Part shown: piece by piece, positions 22,418-34,699 of the stretch
How the letters are laid out: each line of letters starts with the position of its first letter
How positions within the stretch are numbered: position 1 is the stretch's first letter
Notes under the pieces: generated by a model
What the model saw: only the letters and a program-made list of their open reading frames with translations
The model's database searches: none
Told to the model about the DNA's origin: nothing
Translations under genes and position numbers: made by a program
Assembly: GCF_000226095.1 (NCBI RefSeq)
Contig: NC_016476.1
Coordinates: 4,278,001 to 4,342,000, forward strand
Reading direction: 5' to 3'
Source of the DNA: Thermothelomyces thermophilus ATCC 42464
Taxonomy: Eukaryota > Ascomycota > Sordariomycetes > Sordariales > Chaetomiaceae
DNA length: 64,000 nt

Positions 22418-24969
22418 TCTGTCATGTGGCAACGGGGGAGGCGAACAACAGCTCTTTGAGACACAGAACCAGGAGGCGTATCCGGTAGGTACAGGAGCGA
22501 GAAACATGTCGTCCCGCTGGATTCATATATGATGCTCTTGACCTCCCGCCATCTCGTTATGTACATAGGGGGCTTTTCCACAGGCGGGTCAGGTGGGTCA
22601 CCGGCTCGACACGGAAGACAGAAATCCGGGGGTGACGGGAGGAGCACTGCTTCCACTTGGCGCCCTGAGGTGTTTCAGAAGATCCACAACAGCCGGGAGT
22701 GTATTTAGGTACCGAGGTATGCAGCGTACACTAGCCTACGGGCACAGCAGGCCTTACCACAAGTGGAAATGGCTTGTCATAACTAGCACTGACCTTGAGC
22801 GCCAAGAAAGCTTGTTGACGACATCAATGGCCTCCAAGAGACAGCGCTCCGGAATGTACACTATGGACGTCCATGCACTACACAAGTTCTGGTGCAACAT
22901 TCTCAAGCCGGAAGTGATCAGTTGTGCCGATGAAAACAGAGCTCTCCAAAACCCCCCCCTCATTTCTCCCGCCAGAGATCGCCGCTCGGCCACGCAGCAT
23001 CAAATAACCAGCCAATCACGTTCTGATGCGAAACCGGCTCTTATTCAAGCTCGCATGACGGCACTTTTACGTCCGTAGTGTACACGTTTAAAGGTGCCCG
23101 AGCGCTGTCTCCTGGCTGTAGCCTCAGTCTATAACTATATGAATGAAAGAATATTTGTAGCCGGTGCTTGGGGGGACATCGAATAATAGTTGCCAACCTA
23201 GTTACGTAATGCCTCAGTCCCCATTTGGCTGAGAATAGGTGTCGACGCCATCATTTGGCACCTGACTTTTCGGCGGCGTCAGCGGGAGTTGCTTGCACAA
23301 TGTGCTCTAAGAGAAACATGAAGCACGCTGACCTGTCTCGTAAAGAAGGAGCCATGTAATACTATTTCCAATGAAAGGAACCTGTATGGCTCTGTAGTAT
23401 GCTGTATTACTTGTGTTTGTACTGTACCTTATAACCCTGTCGTCTGTATTGTTTGGGCGTACCTGTAATCAACCTCTAATTAGAGTCGGTCTTATGACTT
23501 TCTGCCTGATCCACTCATTCAGTCTCGCAGCTCGGGCAAGGATTTCGGAGCCCCTGATTTGAAGCAGGTGACGGAAATGCAGAAGCAACCGCAGCGCATA
23601 GAAGGATGGCTCAAGAAATTTCATAAGCGACCGGGCAGGTAGCTGACATAAATGAACATATAAGCCGTTCAGACAGTGATACGGTATATACAAAATACAA
23701 GCCAAATACTTGGATGTAAACATAATGCATAGGCTTGCGAGTGTTCTTTTCAGTTTTAGTGCCTCCAGAGACAGTGGTCTCTCGTTGTCCTCTTCTATGA
23801 ATGCTGTAACAGGACAAACCGGGGAGGTGGTAGACAACTCTTGTGGGTCAACAACATCCCAGATTCAAGACTTTTCAGACGACAAGCTTTGTGTCAATCA
23901 ACATGAGGTATCCCACGCGCCCCGTCTATTGCGCATATACTGGCATAGGTATGCTTGGAAACAAGAATGCGAAGATGAGCAATGCCAACAGAAAGCTTTG
24001 CTCCTTACCCCAGAGTGATCTGTTGACTACAATCATCCTTTGACCACGCGCCGCTTAACGGCAGCTTGCCTGCGATAAGCAAATATAGGACCTAGTGCTG
24101 TACATACGTGGTATTCATTGCGTCCTGGCCGCCATATTCACTTGTTTGTTCCTTTCATAATTTGGCTACCTCTTCTAATTACTACTTCTCTCTTTTTGTT
24201 CTTTTCTCAATTATTTGTTTCCCTGGAAGGTGAACCATCGCCAAATCTGCATAATTATACTCCAGCTTTGTTGCCAGTGCCTGCCGGTTTCTATTTGATA
24301 TATTTCCTACTCAAACATGTAATGCAAGTCAGTTTGTGAATGACAATGTCTCTCTCCTTACTGTTGACGTCCTTGGAGTTGCATCCGATGAGAGGGGGCG
24401 AACTTGGATTGCAGCACTCTGCCAGGTTCAACGGAGATGGGCTTTTTGCTGCCCCGCTTTCAGAATCGGTCCCGCCTGCAACGAGCCGTTCCAAACCGGG
24501 CATGATTGGCTATTGCTTCTGCCACGATACTGTGAAAAAGGCCCGAGAGATGGCTAACCTGACCCAGTACCCGTGCCAGGATGCCAGCTTCGGCCGCTGC
24601 TTGTCAACAACCCCGAGAGGTCTCCTACCTACATGGCACTGTATGGAACACAACCCAGCATGTGTGTCTATGGCACAACCGATAGGACTGCCCTCTTGCG
24701 TGTCATGGTTCAAGAACTGACATGTGGGGGCTTCGGCTAGTTACCACTAGTTTCCCTGGATGGAGCCCCTCAAGCTGGCAGCTGGGCAGCTGATGACGGG
24801 CCGCAAAACCCCGCAATCTCTCCATTTCGGGCCGTCTGCTCAATCCTGGTTGGACAGATCTGTGCACCAATTCCTGGCATGAACAGGTTTTCGGAGGGCT
24901 TGAAGTGGTGCAATACGAAACAACCCAAGCAACTCGCTTTCGCTTTCGAGCCGTCTGTTCGGTCTGGCA
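22418..24969. other. Long intergenic stretch
   Basis: About 2.5 kb between the P450 and the regulator gene. The frame at 22593-23078 (plus, 161 residues) starts inside the P450 promoter and has no recognisable domain. I see no supported gene. Confidence 0.5.
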
Positions 24970-26484
24970 ATGGCACGATTGCGACTGGGCTATACCAAGT
25001 CGCGCACCGGCTGTTTGCGGTGCAAGCAACGCAGGGTCAAGGTATGTTATGCGGAACAAGCTACGTTAATTTCACGCACACACACACACACACACCTTCG
25101 ACCCCCATTTGGCTTTGCGTTTCTCTCCAACGCGCTCGGGCAAGAGAGGCTGACAAGCTGACCCCATTTTGAAACGCAGTGCGACGAGACGAGGCCGGCC
25201 TGTAAGGCCTGCGTCCGCCATGGCATCGAATGTAGCCTTTCCACGCAGCCCCCGCCGACTGCCGCCGGAACCGCCGGAAGCCCGGCTGCGACTTTGGTGG
25301 CCGCCAACCCAACAGCTGCAGGAGCAACGGGGTCTGCCCCGTGTCCACTACCGGCATCGTCCCGGAGGAGCCGGACACGACCCGTCAACCCTACTCTGCA
25401 GCCCAAGATCGAACCGCTTGTAGTCGGCTCGGAAGCAGGAGGTCCCTCACCCGCTGGCTCGGTACCCACTTTGGCCGACTCCCCCGCGACTGCTGTCACC
25501 CCCGACCCCTTCCCGTACCTCACCAAGCTCGTCACCGGCCCGCCCGAGGAGGACACGGCCAACTGGGTCTTCGACCTCGAGCTGCTCCACCATTTCACCA
25601 CCTCCACCTACAGCACCCTCCTGCTTGACCCGGCCCGGCCCGAGCCCAGCCGCATGTGGCAGACCGAGGTGCCCAAGCAGGCCTTTGTGCACATCTTCCT
25701 GCTGCACCAGATCCTCGCCGTGGCCTCGTACCACCTGGCCCATCTCCACCCGGAGAGCCGCCAGGTCTACTCGCTGCGCGCCTCGCAGCACCAGAACGCC
25801 GGCATCCGCCGTATGCGCCACGCCCTCTCGGAGCTCTCGCCCTCCAACTGCCACGCCCTCTTCGCCTCGTCCTCCCTCCTCTTTATCGGCTCCCTCGCCG
25901 CCGCGTCCACCAGCCGCGACGCCCTTGACGCCCTCACCGTCGACGACCTCGTCGACGTGCTGATCCTGGTCAAGGGCGTCGGCACTGTGCTGTACTCGTG
26001 CCAGGACCTGATCCGCAGCGGCCCGCTGAGCGACCTGTTCATCCAGCGCGGCGGCTCCGACGAGCCCAACCCGGCCCTGGACCGCGTCGTGCTGGCCGTC
26101 AGCGACTTCCTCGTCGAGATTGCCGAAACCGAGACCGACGCCCGCGTCCGAGCTATTATCCACGCTGACGCCTACCGACTGGTCTCGGTCATCCGCAACT
26201 CGCTCGTCCAGACCGCCGGTCCCGAATACAGGGTGGTTGCCGCCTGGCCCATCCAGATGTCTGATGACCTGATCCCGCTGCTGAGACAGCGGAACCAGCC
26301 GGCTCTCGCACTACTGAGCTACTACTGTGTTGTCTTTCACGCCGCAGAGATGCAGGGGTACTGGTTCATGCGCGGGTGGGCGCCCGCTGTCATTCAAGAC
26401 ATTGCGCGAACCATGACGGGGCCGTGGAAGCGCCACTCGGCCTGGGCCCTCGGCTGGATTACGGGGCATGTGGTCATGGGGTGA
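24970..26484 (+). CDS. Zn2Cys6 transcription factor
   Basis: Two exons (24970-25041 and 25180-26484), phase 0, give 458 residues. The N-terminus is a binuclear zinc cluster, CLRCKQRRVKC then CKACVRHGIEC, of spacing C-x2-C-x6-C-x6-C-x2-C-x6-C; the intron falls just before the third cysteine codon. A Pro/Ala/Ser-rich linker follows (residues about 50-120), then a helical region with FDLELLHHFTTSTYSTL and a stretch on HILLHQILAVASYHLAHLHP-like helices, which is the arrangement of UPC2/ECM22-like sterol or sugar regulators. It is likely a nuclear DNA-binding activator or repressor. The nearest intact upstream gene is the P450, 2.5 kb away, so it could control that gene, but nothing in the sequence proves this. 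Confidence 0.9.
25075..25096. repeat. CA microsatellite inside the regulator's intron
   Basis: A run of about ten CA units lies in the single intron (25042-25179) of the Zn2Cys6 gene, between the second and third cysteine codons. Length changes here would not touch the protein. Confidence 0.85.
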
Positions 26485-26717
26485 CTCGACAGCAGGGAAG
26501 CCCACGTGAGGCTTTCAAAGATGCTTGCACCCGCCCACCGAACCAATAAGGTTCACGAGAGTCAGCTTGTTGCGGCCTGAAATGGACGAGGGTTCAGATG
26601 CAAGCGATGTCTTCTTGGAGTTTCATGTCGTGTTTCCTAAAAAGAAGAAGGGGAAGCCCGCCGCACACCACCACATCCTACGGCAACCTCCCAAGAACCA
26701 CCACGCCCCCTCCTCCA

Positions 26718-27518
26718 TTACTTCCCCTCGGGGAACTTCCGAAACAGATCTAGCAGTTTGTCGATCGGCGCCGCCAGAAGTCCCGCGACCGTCTCGAACG
26801 GCGGCCGGTCCGGCGCGCCCGGGTGACTGCGTGTCGGGACGAAGTGCTTGGTTCGGTCGAAGCTGCGGGTCATCGCCTCGGACGATTCGGTGTCGATGGC
26901 CTTCTCCAGCGCCGGCAGGTCTTCCTCTTCCTCCTCCCTGATATGCTGCGACAGCGTCTCCCATAGCGAGTCGATTTCCGGGGTGAAGGTCGGATCGGCG
27001 CGGCCCATGGATTGGAACTCATACAGCTTTTCCTTCACCTATAAGAGGGAAGAATTACCGCGGACAGTCAGTTACGTTTGTCCACAACGGGGTTCGTCGG
27101 CACGTTCTGGAAATGGTGAAGAGAAATGGCGAAGAAGCAAGGGAAGGCAGGAAGGAGGCGAGAAAGGAAGTAAGACAATCCATCGAGGCAAGACAGTACC
27201 TGCTGGTGCTTGCTCGGACCGGTCCTTCTCGGCCAACCTCACGCGTCCGGGACGTGCTTCTCCATGGCCGGGTACACAACGAGTTCCTCGGCGATCGAGT
27301 GCCGCGCCAGCTCCCACACGAACCTGGTTCTGCCACTTGACCTTGTCGTCGCGCGATGCGCCCTTGATGTTGTCGTAGTACTCCTCCAGCTCCCGGTGGT
27401 CGTGTTTGATGCGGTCCGAGACCCGCGTGATAGCGTCGGTCGGCATCTTGACACCGGTCGGGGTTCCCTGGCGCGGCTTGGTAGAGGCATCGCACGTCAG
27501 AAGCTTCCTGCGCGTCAT
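26718..27518 (-). pseudogene. Hemerythrin (HHE) domain gene, frame-broken
   Basis: Homologous to fungal HHE cation-binding proteins that hold a di-iron or oxygen site in a four-helix bundle. The first exon starts at 27518 (MTRRKLL) and carries RIKHDHRELEEYYDNIKG. The following helix (FVWELARHSIAEELVVYPAM, 27325-27240) is in a different frame, the next block (RLAEKDRSE) is back in the first frame, and the KHQQ before the donor at about 27195 is again shifted. After an intron the last exon (27038-26718) is intact: VKEKLYEFQSM, HIREEEEEDLPALEKAI and the tail DLFRKFPEGK. So three frame changes fall within about 110 bases in an otherwise well-kept gene. This is either a recent pseudogene or a sequence-quality problem; I found no GT-AG intron that would explain it. 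Confidence 0.72.
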
Positions 27519-28342
27519 GATTTGGAATCAACGCACTCTGAGTGGCCGGCCGTTAGGTTTCCTCCCCAGGAGCAAGAATTGGAGGTTGGTGTGTCCGTCT
27601 CTCAGATTGAAGTGGTGATGTCAATGAACGTAACAAGCGAATGTTTACCCCTGAATGACCTGCTTCCAGACCTGTTGTTGATAAGTTCTGCTCCCAATTG
27701 AGCGACTACTTCCATTCTACAGTGAGTGATGGCCCAACTCCGGTTTGCTAGCGTGGGACAAAGGTTAATTAATTAAATCATGCTTTCCCTGTTAAGCGCA
27801 AGGAAATCATATAGGAAGGACAAAGCAAAATGGCAGCAAACAAGTCATAACCATGGAAGCAGGTTGCAGAATGCAATTTATTTCTTACATTATAAGGGGC
27901 ATAGGTCCCTGGCTCAAAGGTACGGCGTGTTATTATCCCTTCCAAGTCACCTCAGGGTCAGTTACATACAATAGGCGATCCACACAAGTCGCGCAGCTTC
28001 TTAATTATGCAATACTAGCACAGTCAGACCTCCACATACCACTAGTAAAAGGAGGGAGAGCATCGCACTGTACCTGCATTTGTGGGTTGGATGTCTGTCC
28101 ACTCCAGATGTCAGGAGAAGATTTTATTCTGCTTGAACCTCCAGCTTTGATCTGCTGGTCCCTTATTTACAGTTGGTTCTCAACACAACCTTCAATACAT
28201 GCAGAAGAAGTCAGAAAATCCCGGTCGGATGCAGCCAGTGTTTCTTGGATCGGCCCCCGATGGTCTCTGTCTAGGAACCTCACCAAATTATGCTGCCAAC
28301 TTCAACAATCCAGAAGACTCGCCCTCAGCGGGACCTCGTCCC
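27519..28342. other. Intergenic stretch
   Basis: AT-richer flank between the HHE gene and the xylanase 3' end, with no supported gene. Confidence 0.5.
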
Positions 28343-29652
28343 TTACAGGCACTGCCAGTACCAGTCGTTCAGCTTCTGGCAGGTCCATGGGCTCTCGCAC
28401 TGGGTCGGCCCCGTCCATCCGATGCCGCCGCACTGTCCCCACCTCGTCTGCGTCGGGACGCTCGTGGGCGTGGCACTGGAGGAGGAGGAGGCGGTGGTGG
28501 ATGCCGGCGGAGGGGTGGTGATGGTGACGAGGGTGGTGGAGGACGAGGCGGGCGGGGCGCCGGTGGCCTTGGCGGCCAGGACGGACGAGATCGAGGTCCA
28601 CGCGGGCTTCTTGTTGTAGTTGCTGTCGTAGATCAGGGCGTCGCCCTGGCCGGGGAACGTGTTCGGGATCCACGAGTGCGCATCGGTGAAGCCCCAGACG
28701 GTGACGCCGACGCAGCCGGCGGTGTCAAGGCAAGAGCCGACCACGTTGGCGAAGTCGTTGCCCTGGGTCGCGAGCGCCGACGAAGAGGCCGGCAGGCTCG
28801 AGTGGCGGATGTCGAGCTCGGTGTAGGCGACCTCGAGGCCGAGCGCGGTGAAGCGCTGGAGGGCGGTGGCCAGCTGCGAGCGCGTCGGGGTCGAGCCGAC
28901 AATGAGGTGGCCCTGGAAGCCGACACCGTCGATGGGCGCGCCGGCGGCCTGGACCATCTTGACGAGCTCAACAGCGCGGTCCGTCTTGGCCTGGTTGTAC
29001 TCGAGGTTGTAGTCGTTGTAGTACAGCTTGGTATCGGGATCGGCCTTCTTGGCTAGGTTGAAGGACAGGGCGAAGTAGTCGGTCCCAAAGGTCCGGAGAA
29101 AGACGTTGTCGCGCCAGGAGTTGCCGTCGTCATTGATGGCCTCGTTGATGACATCCCAGGCGTAGCATTGGCCCTTGTAGTGGCCCATGACGTTGTTCAT
29201 GTGCGTCTCGATGACCGAGGTGAGCGAGTCCCTGGTCCACGAGCCCGAGGAGACCTGCGGTGTTATTATACTCGTGAGTATGACTGCAGACTGGTGGATG
29301 TGATGAGGGGGGCTGCACTCACCCAGCTCGGGAGCTGGCTGTACCAGACCATGGTGTGGCAACGCATGCCCTGGCCATTCTTCTTGGCCGTGTTGGCCGT
29401 GATGTCGCCCGAGGCGTAGTTGAACTGGCCACGGGACGGCTCAGTAGCATCCCACTTCATGCCATTCTCGGGGACGAGCTGGCCGAACATGCTCTTGTCG
29501 CTGAGGATGGCAGCATACCGAGTATCACTGTTGATGACGCTCTCGCTAAGAGCAGTACCAAAGTACTTGAGTCCAGCCCTGACGGCGAGGTCGTTCAGTT
29601 GCCCTGAGACGGCAGGCGCAAGAAGCGCTGCCAAGAAAGCTTTGGAGTGCAT
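28343..29652 (-). CDS. GH10 endo-1,4-beta-xylanase with C-terminal CBM1
   Basis: Secreted enzyme that cuts the beta-1,4-xylan backbone with retention. Two exons (29652-29323 and 29254-28343), phase 0, give 413 residues. Signal peptide 1-17 ([17 protein letters not shown]), GH10 barrel from about 20 to 330 with the acid/base Glu148 in [10 protein letters not shown] and the nucleophile Glu256 in YTELDIRH, a Ser/Thr/Pro linker (about 340-375) and a fungal cellulose-binding CBM1 ([16 protein letters not shown] to the C-terminus). The protein looks, from memory, like the xylanase of Myceliophthora thermophila. A TATA-like ACATAAA lies about 120 bases upstream, and three GGCTAA elements on the coding strand are at 29885, 30174 and 30225, fitting XlnR/Xyr1 control. 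Confidence 0.97.
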
Positions 29653-30818
29653 GATACCGGCCAGAAGAGGATACAACACTGACGAGCGGGAGGCTGAGGG
29701 GCAGGGGTGTTGGAGAGCCAGCAGCGTAGAGGCGTGAGCAACCCCATTTGTACTGGGGGAGTTGTTGGGGTCCTTTATGTCTTGTCTCTGTTCACCATGT
29801 CTGTCCTCCGAGCCTGGAGAACAGGCGGGCTCATTGCAGCTCGAGCATGGGGTTCACGGTCCTGGGTTGCATCGCTGTCGGTCATTAGCCCCAGTTGCTC
29901 GGCCCGGATTGGGTTGAGTCGCCCGGGCGACCTGCTTCTAGTGTCGGCTTTGACCGTCCTGGAATCTTCGAGGCTGGTCGGATCTGGCATGGCGCTCACA
30001 CCGCTGCCGTTGCTGCGATGGAGAGTTGTATTGTCATGGGTGTGGCCCGGAGCGACAACCCAACCCGGTTCTGCGTCGGAGGGTCCTCCGTCCATGGACA
30101 AAATGGGTAGGCTAGACGACGCCAACCCCTCAGGAACCCGGAACTCGGGCCCTTCAGAATCCACTCTCAGCGGTTAGCCCCGCTGACGAACCCCTTAATC
30201 CCGGCCTGTTCGCCACGTGAGACTTTAGCCTGAATACTGCGTGCTACGATTCTGTTGCGGCTTGGCGCCCGAGACTCCAGCGGTGCAAGCCATCGAGAAG
30301 AACAGACGGATTGATGCCATGCGTGATCCGAAAGCAAGCGCGGGAAGAGCCATGCTAAATATGGCGCCTCAACGCGTAATCCCGCTCGCCTAAGGTATTT
30401 GTATCGTAGCAGCGGCGCCTGCCACGACTTGGAAGATACGGTTGAAATCGGGGGGTGGGTGCCAGCCAATGTGGTATCTCTGTCTCTCTTGTGTTTTCTC
30501 CAGGTTTCCTGGCTTATCCACTTCTGAAAAGGTTGATGTCTTCTTCTTGGATCGCTGTGATCCTGAATCTATGGGAAGTTGAAGGAGACTCGAATGCGGC
30601 CGTAAATAATTACCAACGAGACAGGATGGTTAATACGGGCTGGTTAACCCAGTTCGTGAGAAGCTTAAGAGCACAGGAGTCGCGAATTGAGTCGAGATAG
30701 GAGCTGGCTTCTGGCTTCTATCACGTTCGGCGACTTGACTTGCAATACTGGTGGCTATAAAGATGTGCACGATGATTTCCTGGGTCATGTTGTGGGAGGA
30801 CAACCTCGAGCAGGGGCC
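29653..30818. promoter_or_regulatory. Xylanase upstream region with three GGCTAA sites
   Basis: Read on the minus strand, GGCTAA occurs at 29885-29890, 30174-30179 and 30225-30230, that is 233, 522 and 573 bases before the xylanase ATG. GGCTAA is the known core of the xylanolytic activator XlnR/Xyr1. A short TATA-like element is near 29771-29777. The open frames in this stretch (29707-30177 plus, 29775-30164 minus) have no domain and are taken as chance. The region also holds the 3' flank of the aminopeptidase gene. Confidence 0.5.
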
Positions 30819-32505
30819 TTACACTACGACCCTCTTTCCCGTGTGCGAGCACGTGTGCCCGTGGCTCGCTTCCTCGGCCAATGAAGCCCACTTTCGGAAG
30901 TTTTGCACCACTCCACGGCGCGTGTGAAGATTCAGGCTAGTTTTCTTGCGGGGCGGCACGCCCTCGAGCGAGTTGGCCAGCCGGGCAGCCGCCCGAGCGG
31001 CCGCTTTGGCATTGACGGTCAGCGCCTCCCAGTTGATATTGTCGAGGTCATCACACGCCTGGTGGTAGCATTCGTCGAATGGAGCTCCTGCACCGGTATG
31101 TAGCGCGGTACTCGGGATGCCAAGCTCGAGGAAGCCCACAAAATCGGAGCCAGAACCGAAGCCGCTTGCATCCCAAGGTCAGCGGAACCTGCACATATCA
31201 TAGAGGTACCAGGTACGCAAAATAGATGTGGAGCTGGAGTGGGATCTACTTACCCGTGGACAATCTCCTTCCCCTGCTCGACGAGGTATTCCTCCAGAAG
31301 CTGCGGCCCGACTCCGCTGTTGCCATCGCTTGCAATTTCAAAGTCGGGATGGGGAGAGCCAATCATGTCGTAGTTGAAGTAATACTTGATGCGGTCGGCT
31401 TCCTCCTCGGTCAAGTGGGAGGTGTAGTAGAGGGATCCGACCAGACCACTCTCTTCTGCTGCCCACCAGGCGAACCGAATCTTATGTGGGAATCCATCGT
31501 AGCGCCGGACCGCGGTCAAGATCTCCAGGAGAGCTGCCGTGCCGCTGCCGTCGTCATTGATGCCTGCTCCCGCCTGCACGCTGTCGAGATGTGCACCGAG
31601 CATGATAACTTTGTCGGGGTCGCCCTGTTTGGTCTCGGCAATAATGTTCCACGTCTCGCGCGTATCGGATATGGAATCGACCAGCAGGTGCACAGTCACC
31701 TCCTCGCCATCTGCCAACCGGGACTTCCAGCTCTGTCCTACTTCCAAGGGAATAATTCCGATAGGAACAGTCTTGCCGATGCTCTCTGCACCCAGAGTCG
31801 GGACGACGATGTTCGTACCCGGCTGTTCGTTATACAAGATCACCCCTAGAGCGACGTCAACGTTTGCTTCCCCCGTCAGCCAGGACGTAGCTCACCCAGT
31901 GCCCCGCGCTCCTTAGCAAGGGCCGACTTATCTGCCACAGCACAAATGCCTCTCTTTACTAGTACCAGCTTCCCCTTCACATCGACCCCCTCCCACTGGT
32001 CCGGAAAGCACGCCGATCCGCGCTCGTCATCGACCGGTGTATCTACCAAGGGAGCGGTGATACCATCAGGCAGCGGCGTGGCGGGATTGTACAATGGGCT
32101 GATGACAAAGACATCCTCGCCCTCTGGTCCAGTCACCTTGATCTGGTTCGTCTTGCCGTAGGTGTGGTTGAAGGGCTGAACGACAGTGTCAAACTCATTG
32201 TGGAAGCGTGTCTGGGCGCGCTCGAGAATAAAGTCGAGCGAGGCTTTGTACCCAGGCTCGCCAAAGGCTCGGTTGCCGCCGTGGGTGACCGCAATGTGAT
32301 TGAGGTTCCAGAGGACATTTTGCAACCTGGTTTGGCAATATTCGTTAACGAATGAGAGGGATCAAAGGTTTGGCACTGTTGTCTTCTCATACTCTTCGGT
32401 TCTAATGTCCGCCTCAAGTTTGCCTGGGGTCAGAGGGTTGTTGGTCGCAAAAGTGGCGGGCGACAGGAAGAGAGTTGCCGCTCCCGCGGTGCGGAGTAAC
32501 CTCAT
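30819..32505 (-). CDS. Secreted M28 aminopeptidase with PA domain
   Basis: Zinc-dependent leucine/aminopeptidase Y-type exopeptidase. Four exons (32505-32393, 32326-31896, 31845-31254, 31164-30819) give 493 residues. Signal peptide about 1-20 (MRLLRTAGAATLFLSPATFA). A protease-associated domain covers about 120-230 (KGKLVLVKRGICAVADKSALA). The catalytic domain shows the co-catalytic zinc ligands in LGAHLDSVQAGAGINDDGSG, the glutamates of WWAAEESGLVG, YDMIGSPHPD and the C-terminal histidine in ALHTGAGAPFDE. Junctions are GT-AG and keep phase. An upstream in-frame ATG at 32547 would put 14 polar residues before the signal peptide, so I prefer 32505. Likely role: release of N-terminal residues from peptides outside the cell or in the vacuole. 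Confidence 0.93.
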
Positions 32506-34428
32506 GGTCCTCTTGTTGTGCGTAGGAGAGCCTTGCCTCTGCGACATTAACTCTGTTTCAACGGACTTCGTTGGATCTGATCGGTTTCTTCTTGAGCGGT
32601 GTCGGGAAGTGTATACACCAATGCACCATTTTGAGAATGGGGGCCGGCGATAATTTATCTTCCTATGATGGCGGCAATGTCGTCAGCATCCATGTCAATA
32701 TCATCTATCATCTACAGTGCAAGGATCGCTGCTGCAATTCGGTGGAATTAATCTGATAATTGCAGTCGGCGTTTGCGCTAGAGCGCCAAGCCGTTGCGCT
32801 GCAGTGTCTGCAATTGGAAGGTGATGAGAATTGGCAGGCGCATCCGCAAAGTACAACACTGCGGATGGCATACTTTTTCTGCCATTGGCCCTTGGGCCCT
32901 CGGAGGCATGACCAAAGTCTGGGCATTTTGTTGTCGGCCCAGCATGGAAGGTGCTCCCAAACGATGGCAAGAGACTCGTTCGAATCTCGCTTTCTCATAT
33001 TACCAGTGGCTGTTTTAGGACCGTCAATTTGCTTGATTTTTCTCGCGGCAGACGATTCATATTCGGACAGCTGGCGATGCCAAACGCCCTGTCCTGGTCC
33101 GATGCTTTAGCCCCGTGTTATCGTACTCGCAACTGACGCTCGTTGTTAGACAATGCACCTAGCAGCGTTCCCAACAGAGATCGGAAACGATAGGGAATAG
33201 TAATTTCGGAAGTTACCAAGATTCACAACAGTTCATGTTAACTACATCAGCCCACCTCACAGAATCGTGGGAATGCGTGACATGTCGCCGGAGACGTGAA
33301 ACGTACCTAATTATACAATGTTGCCAAAGGTGCATGTCAGTATTGTACTCTACTGGTATATACACAAAGAATCCAAACATTCTCAAATTCATAGTTGGTA
33401 GACAGTCCATAAGAAACGGCGTTCTACTGTGCTTTTGCTGCCGGGCCGACGTCTGGCTCCGGCTTCGGCTTCGGCCCCGGCCCCACTTATCGGCGCCGGT
33501 GAACCTCCAGCGCGACCGCTTCCGGTTCTAAGCCGGACGTCACAGCACCGTAAATGCACAAGAGTCAAAACTTTAAGTAGGAAAGTTGAAAAAAATTCTC
33601 GAATATCAAACAGAGAAATGCTGAATGGTGATATGACTTGGTGATACCTCATTAGGAGCTTATCAGCTAGACACTATGTTAATATACTAGCTATAACAAG
33701 CTACGAACATGTGCGACTCCCTGATCGGCATTATAGATCCTTTGTCACAGGCTAATTCATTCGAAAAAGCCGATCAATTTCTTTTGCTGCTGGTCAATTC
33801 TATTCCTCTAACAAAAAGCCCGCGGTGTCTTCTAAAAGGTGGTCAACTTATGGAAAAAGAAAGCAAATTGATATCCGGATAGGATATCTCGACATTCCTC
33901 TTGGGTCTGTAGATATGACATTCCCATGGAGACAATGGCTTCAATCTGTTAAAAAGGGAAGCACATTCGATATCCTTCCCATGGTAGAAGAGCTTCCTGC
34001 ACCCCATAAGCCCTTTTAACAACTGGTATCTGCCTGTCTCCGATGGTTTAGCTTCTGGGCAAACAATGACGGAGTCATGGTGCGAATAGTCGGCAAGGTG
34101 TTGCTCCGCTTTTCAACTTCCTGGTCACAAGCCTGGCTCGGCAAGCACTTCCACACCCTATTCATACCTGGCAACGAAACAAGAGAGAATACAGCATAAT
34201 AGCCCTAACACGACTAAGTGTGCTTTTCTTCCCAGACCCGCATATATTGTCTCGGCGAAATGGTACAATTTTCAGGAATATAAGAGTGCCTGCCTTCACT
34301 CTTGCACTCTTCCTTTCCTCTACATCACTGCAGTTCCGACGGCGAGTTCGACTGAGCCAACGGAAACCTCAAGTTTGCAGCAATCTTCATCTTCGAGCAG
34401 ATACGCTTTCATCAGCTTCTTTAACCAT
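32506..34428. other. Intergenic stretch
   Basis: Promoter of the aminopeptidase and about 1.5 kb without a supported gene. A short frame at 33825-34019 (plus) in AT-richer sequence has no recognisable domain. An imperfect GGCTTC/GGCCCC repeat lies at about 33461-33485. Confidence 0.45.
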
Positions 34429-34687
34429 GTAAGTCACTATTTGCACATCTTGATCCCTCTCTCCGGCGACAAATCCCATCCTTGGCTTCTGCTCGGGACC
34501 TCGACTGCCGAAGCATGGCCGCCGTGGTGATCTGGAACAGTAGCTTCTTCTTGGCCACCCCAAGAATGCAGCTACCGTCGGAAAAAGCTATCATAGCTGT
34601 GGTGTCTCAAACTGCCCTTCCATCTCCTGGATGTCAATCTCGATCTGTGGCTCCCTTGGACGCTAACTTGGTTTTAAACCACCACAG
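34429..34687 (+). other. Candidate 5' leader intron of the SANT-like gene
   Basis: A consensus donor (GTAAGT at 34429) and an acceptor (CACAG ending at 34687) bracket 259 bases just before the ATG at 34700. If used, it removes the short upstream ATG at 34427. Leader introns are common in fungal nuclear-protein genes. Untested. Confidence 0.4.
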
Positions 34688-34699
34688 TCACTGCGCACC

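Noticed and set aside
22593-23078. 161-residue plus-strand frame upstream of the P450
   Set aside because: Composition and residue pattern look random, and it lies in the P450 promoter.
28199-29056. 285-residue plus-strand frame opposite the xylanase
   Set aside because: A GC-driven shadow of the GH10-CBM1 gene, with low-complexity Gly/Arg composition.
29707-30177. 156-residue plus-strand frame in the xylanase promoter
   Set aside because: No domain; the region is better explained as promoter with GGCTAA sites.
32960-33000. GTTCGAATC, like a tRNA T-loop
   Set aside because: No acceptor stem, D-arm or anticodon arm can be laid out around it.
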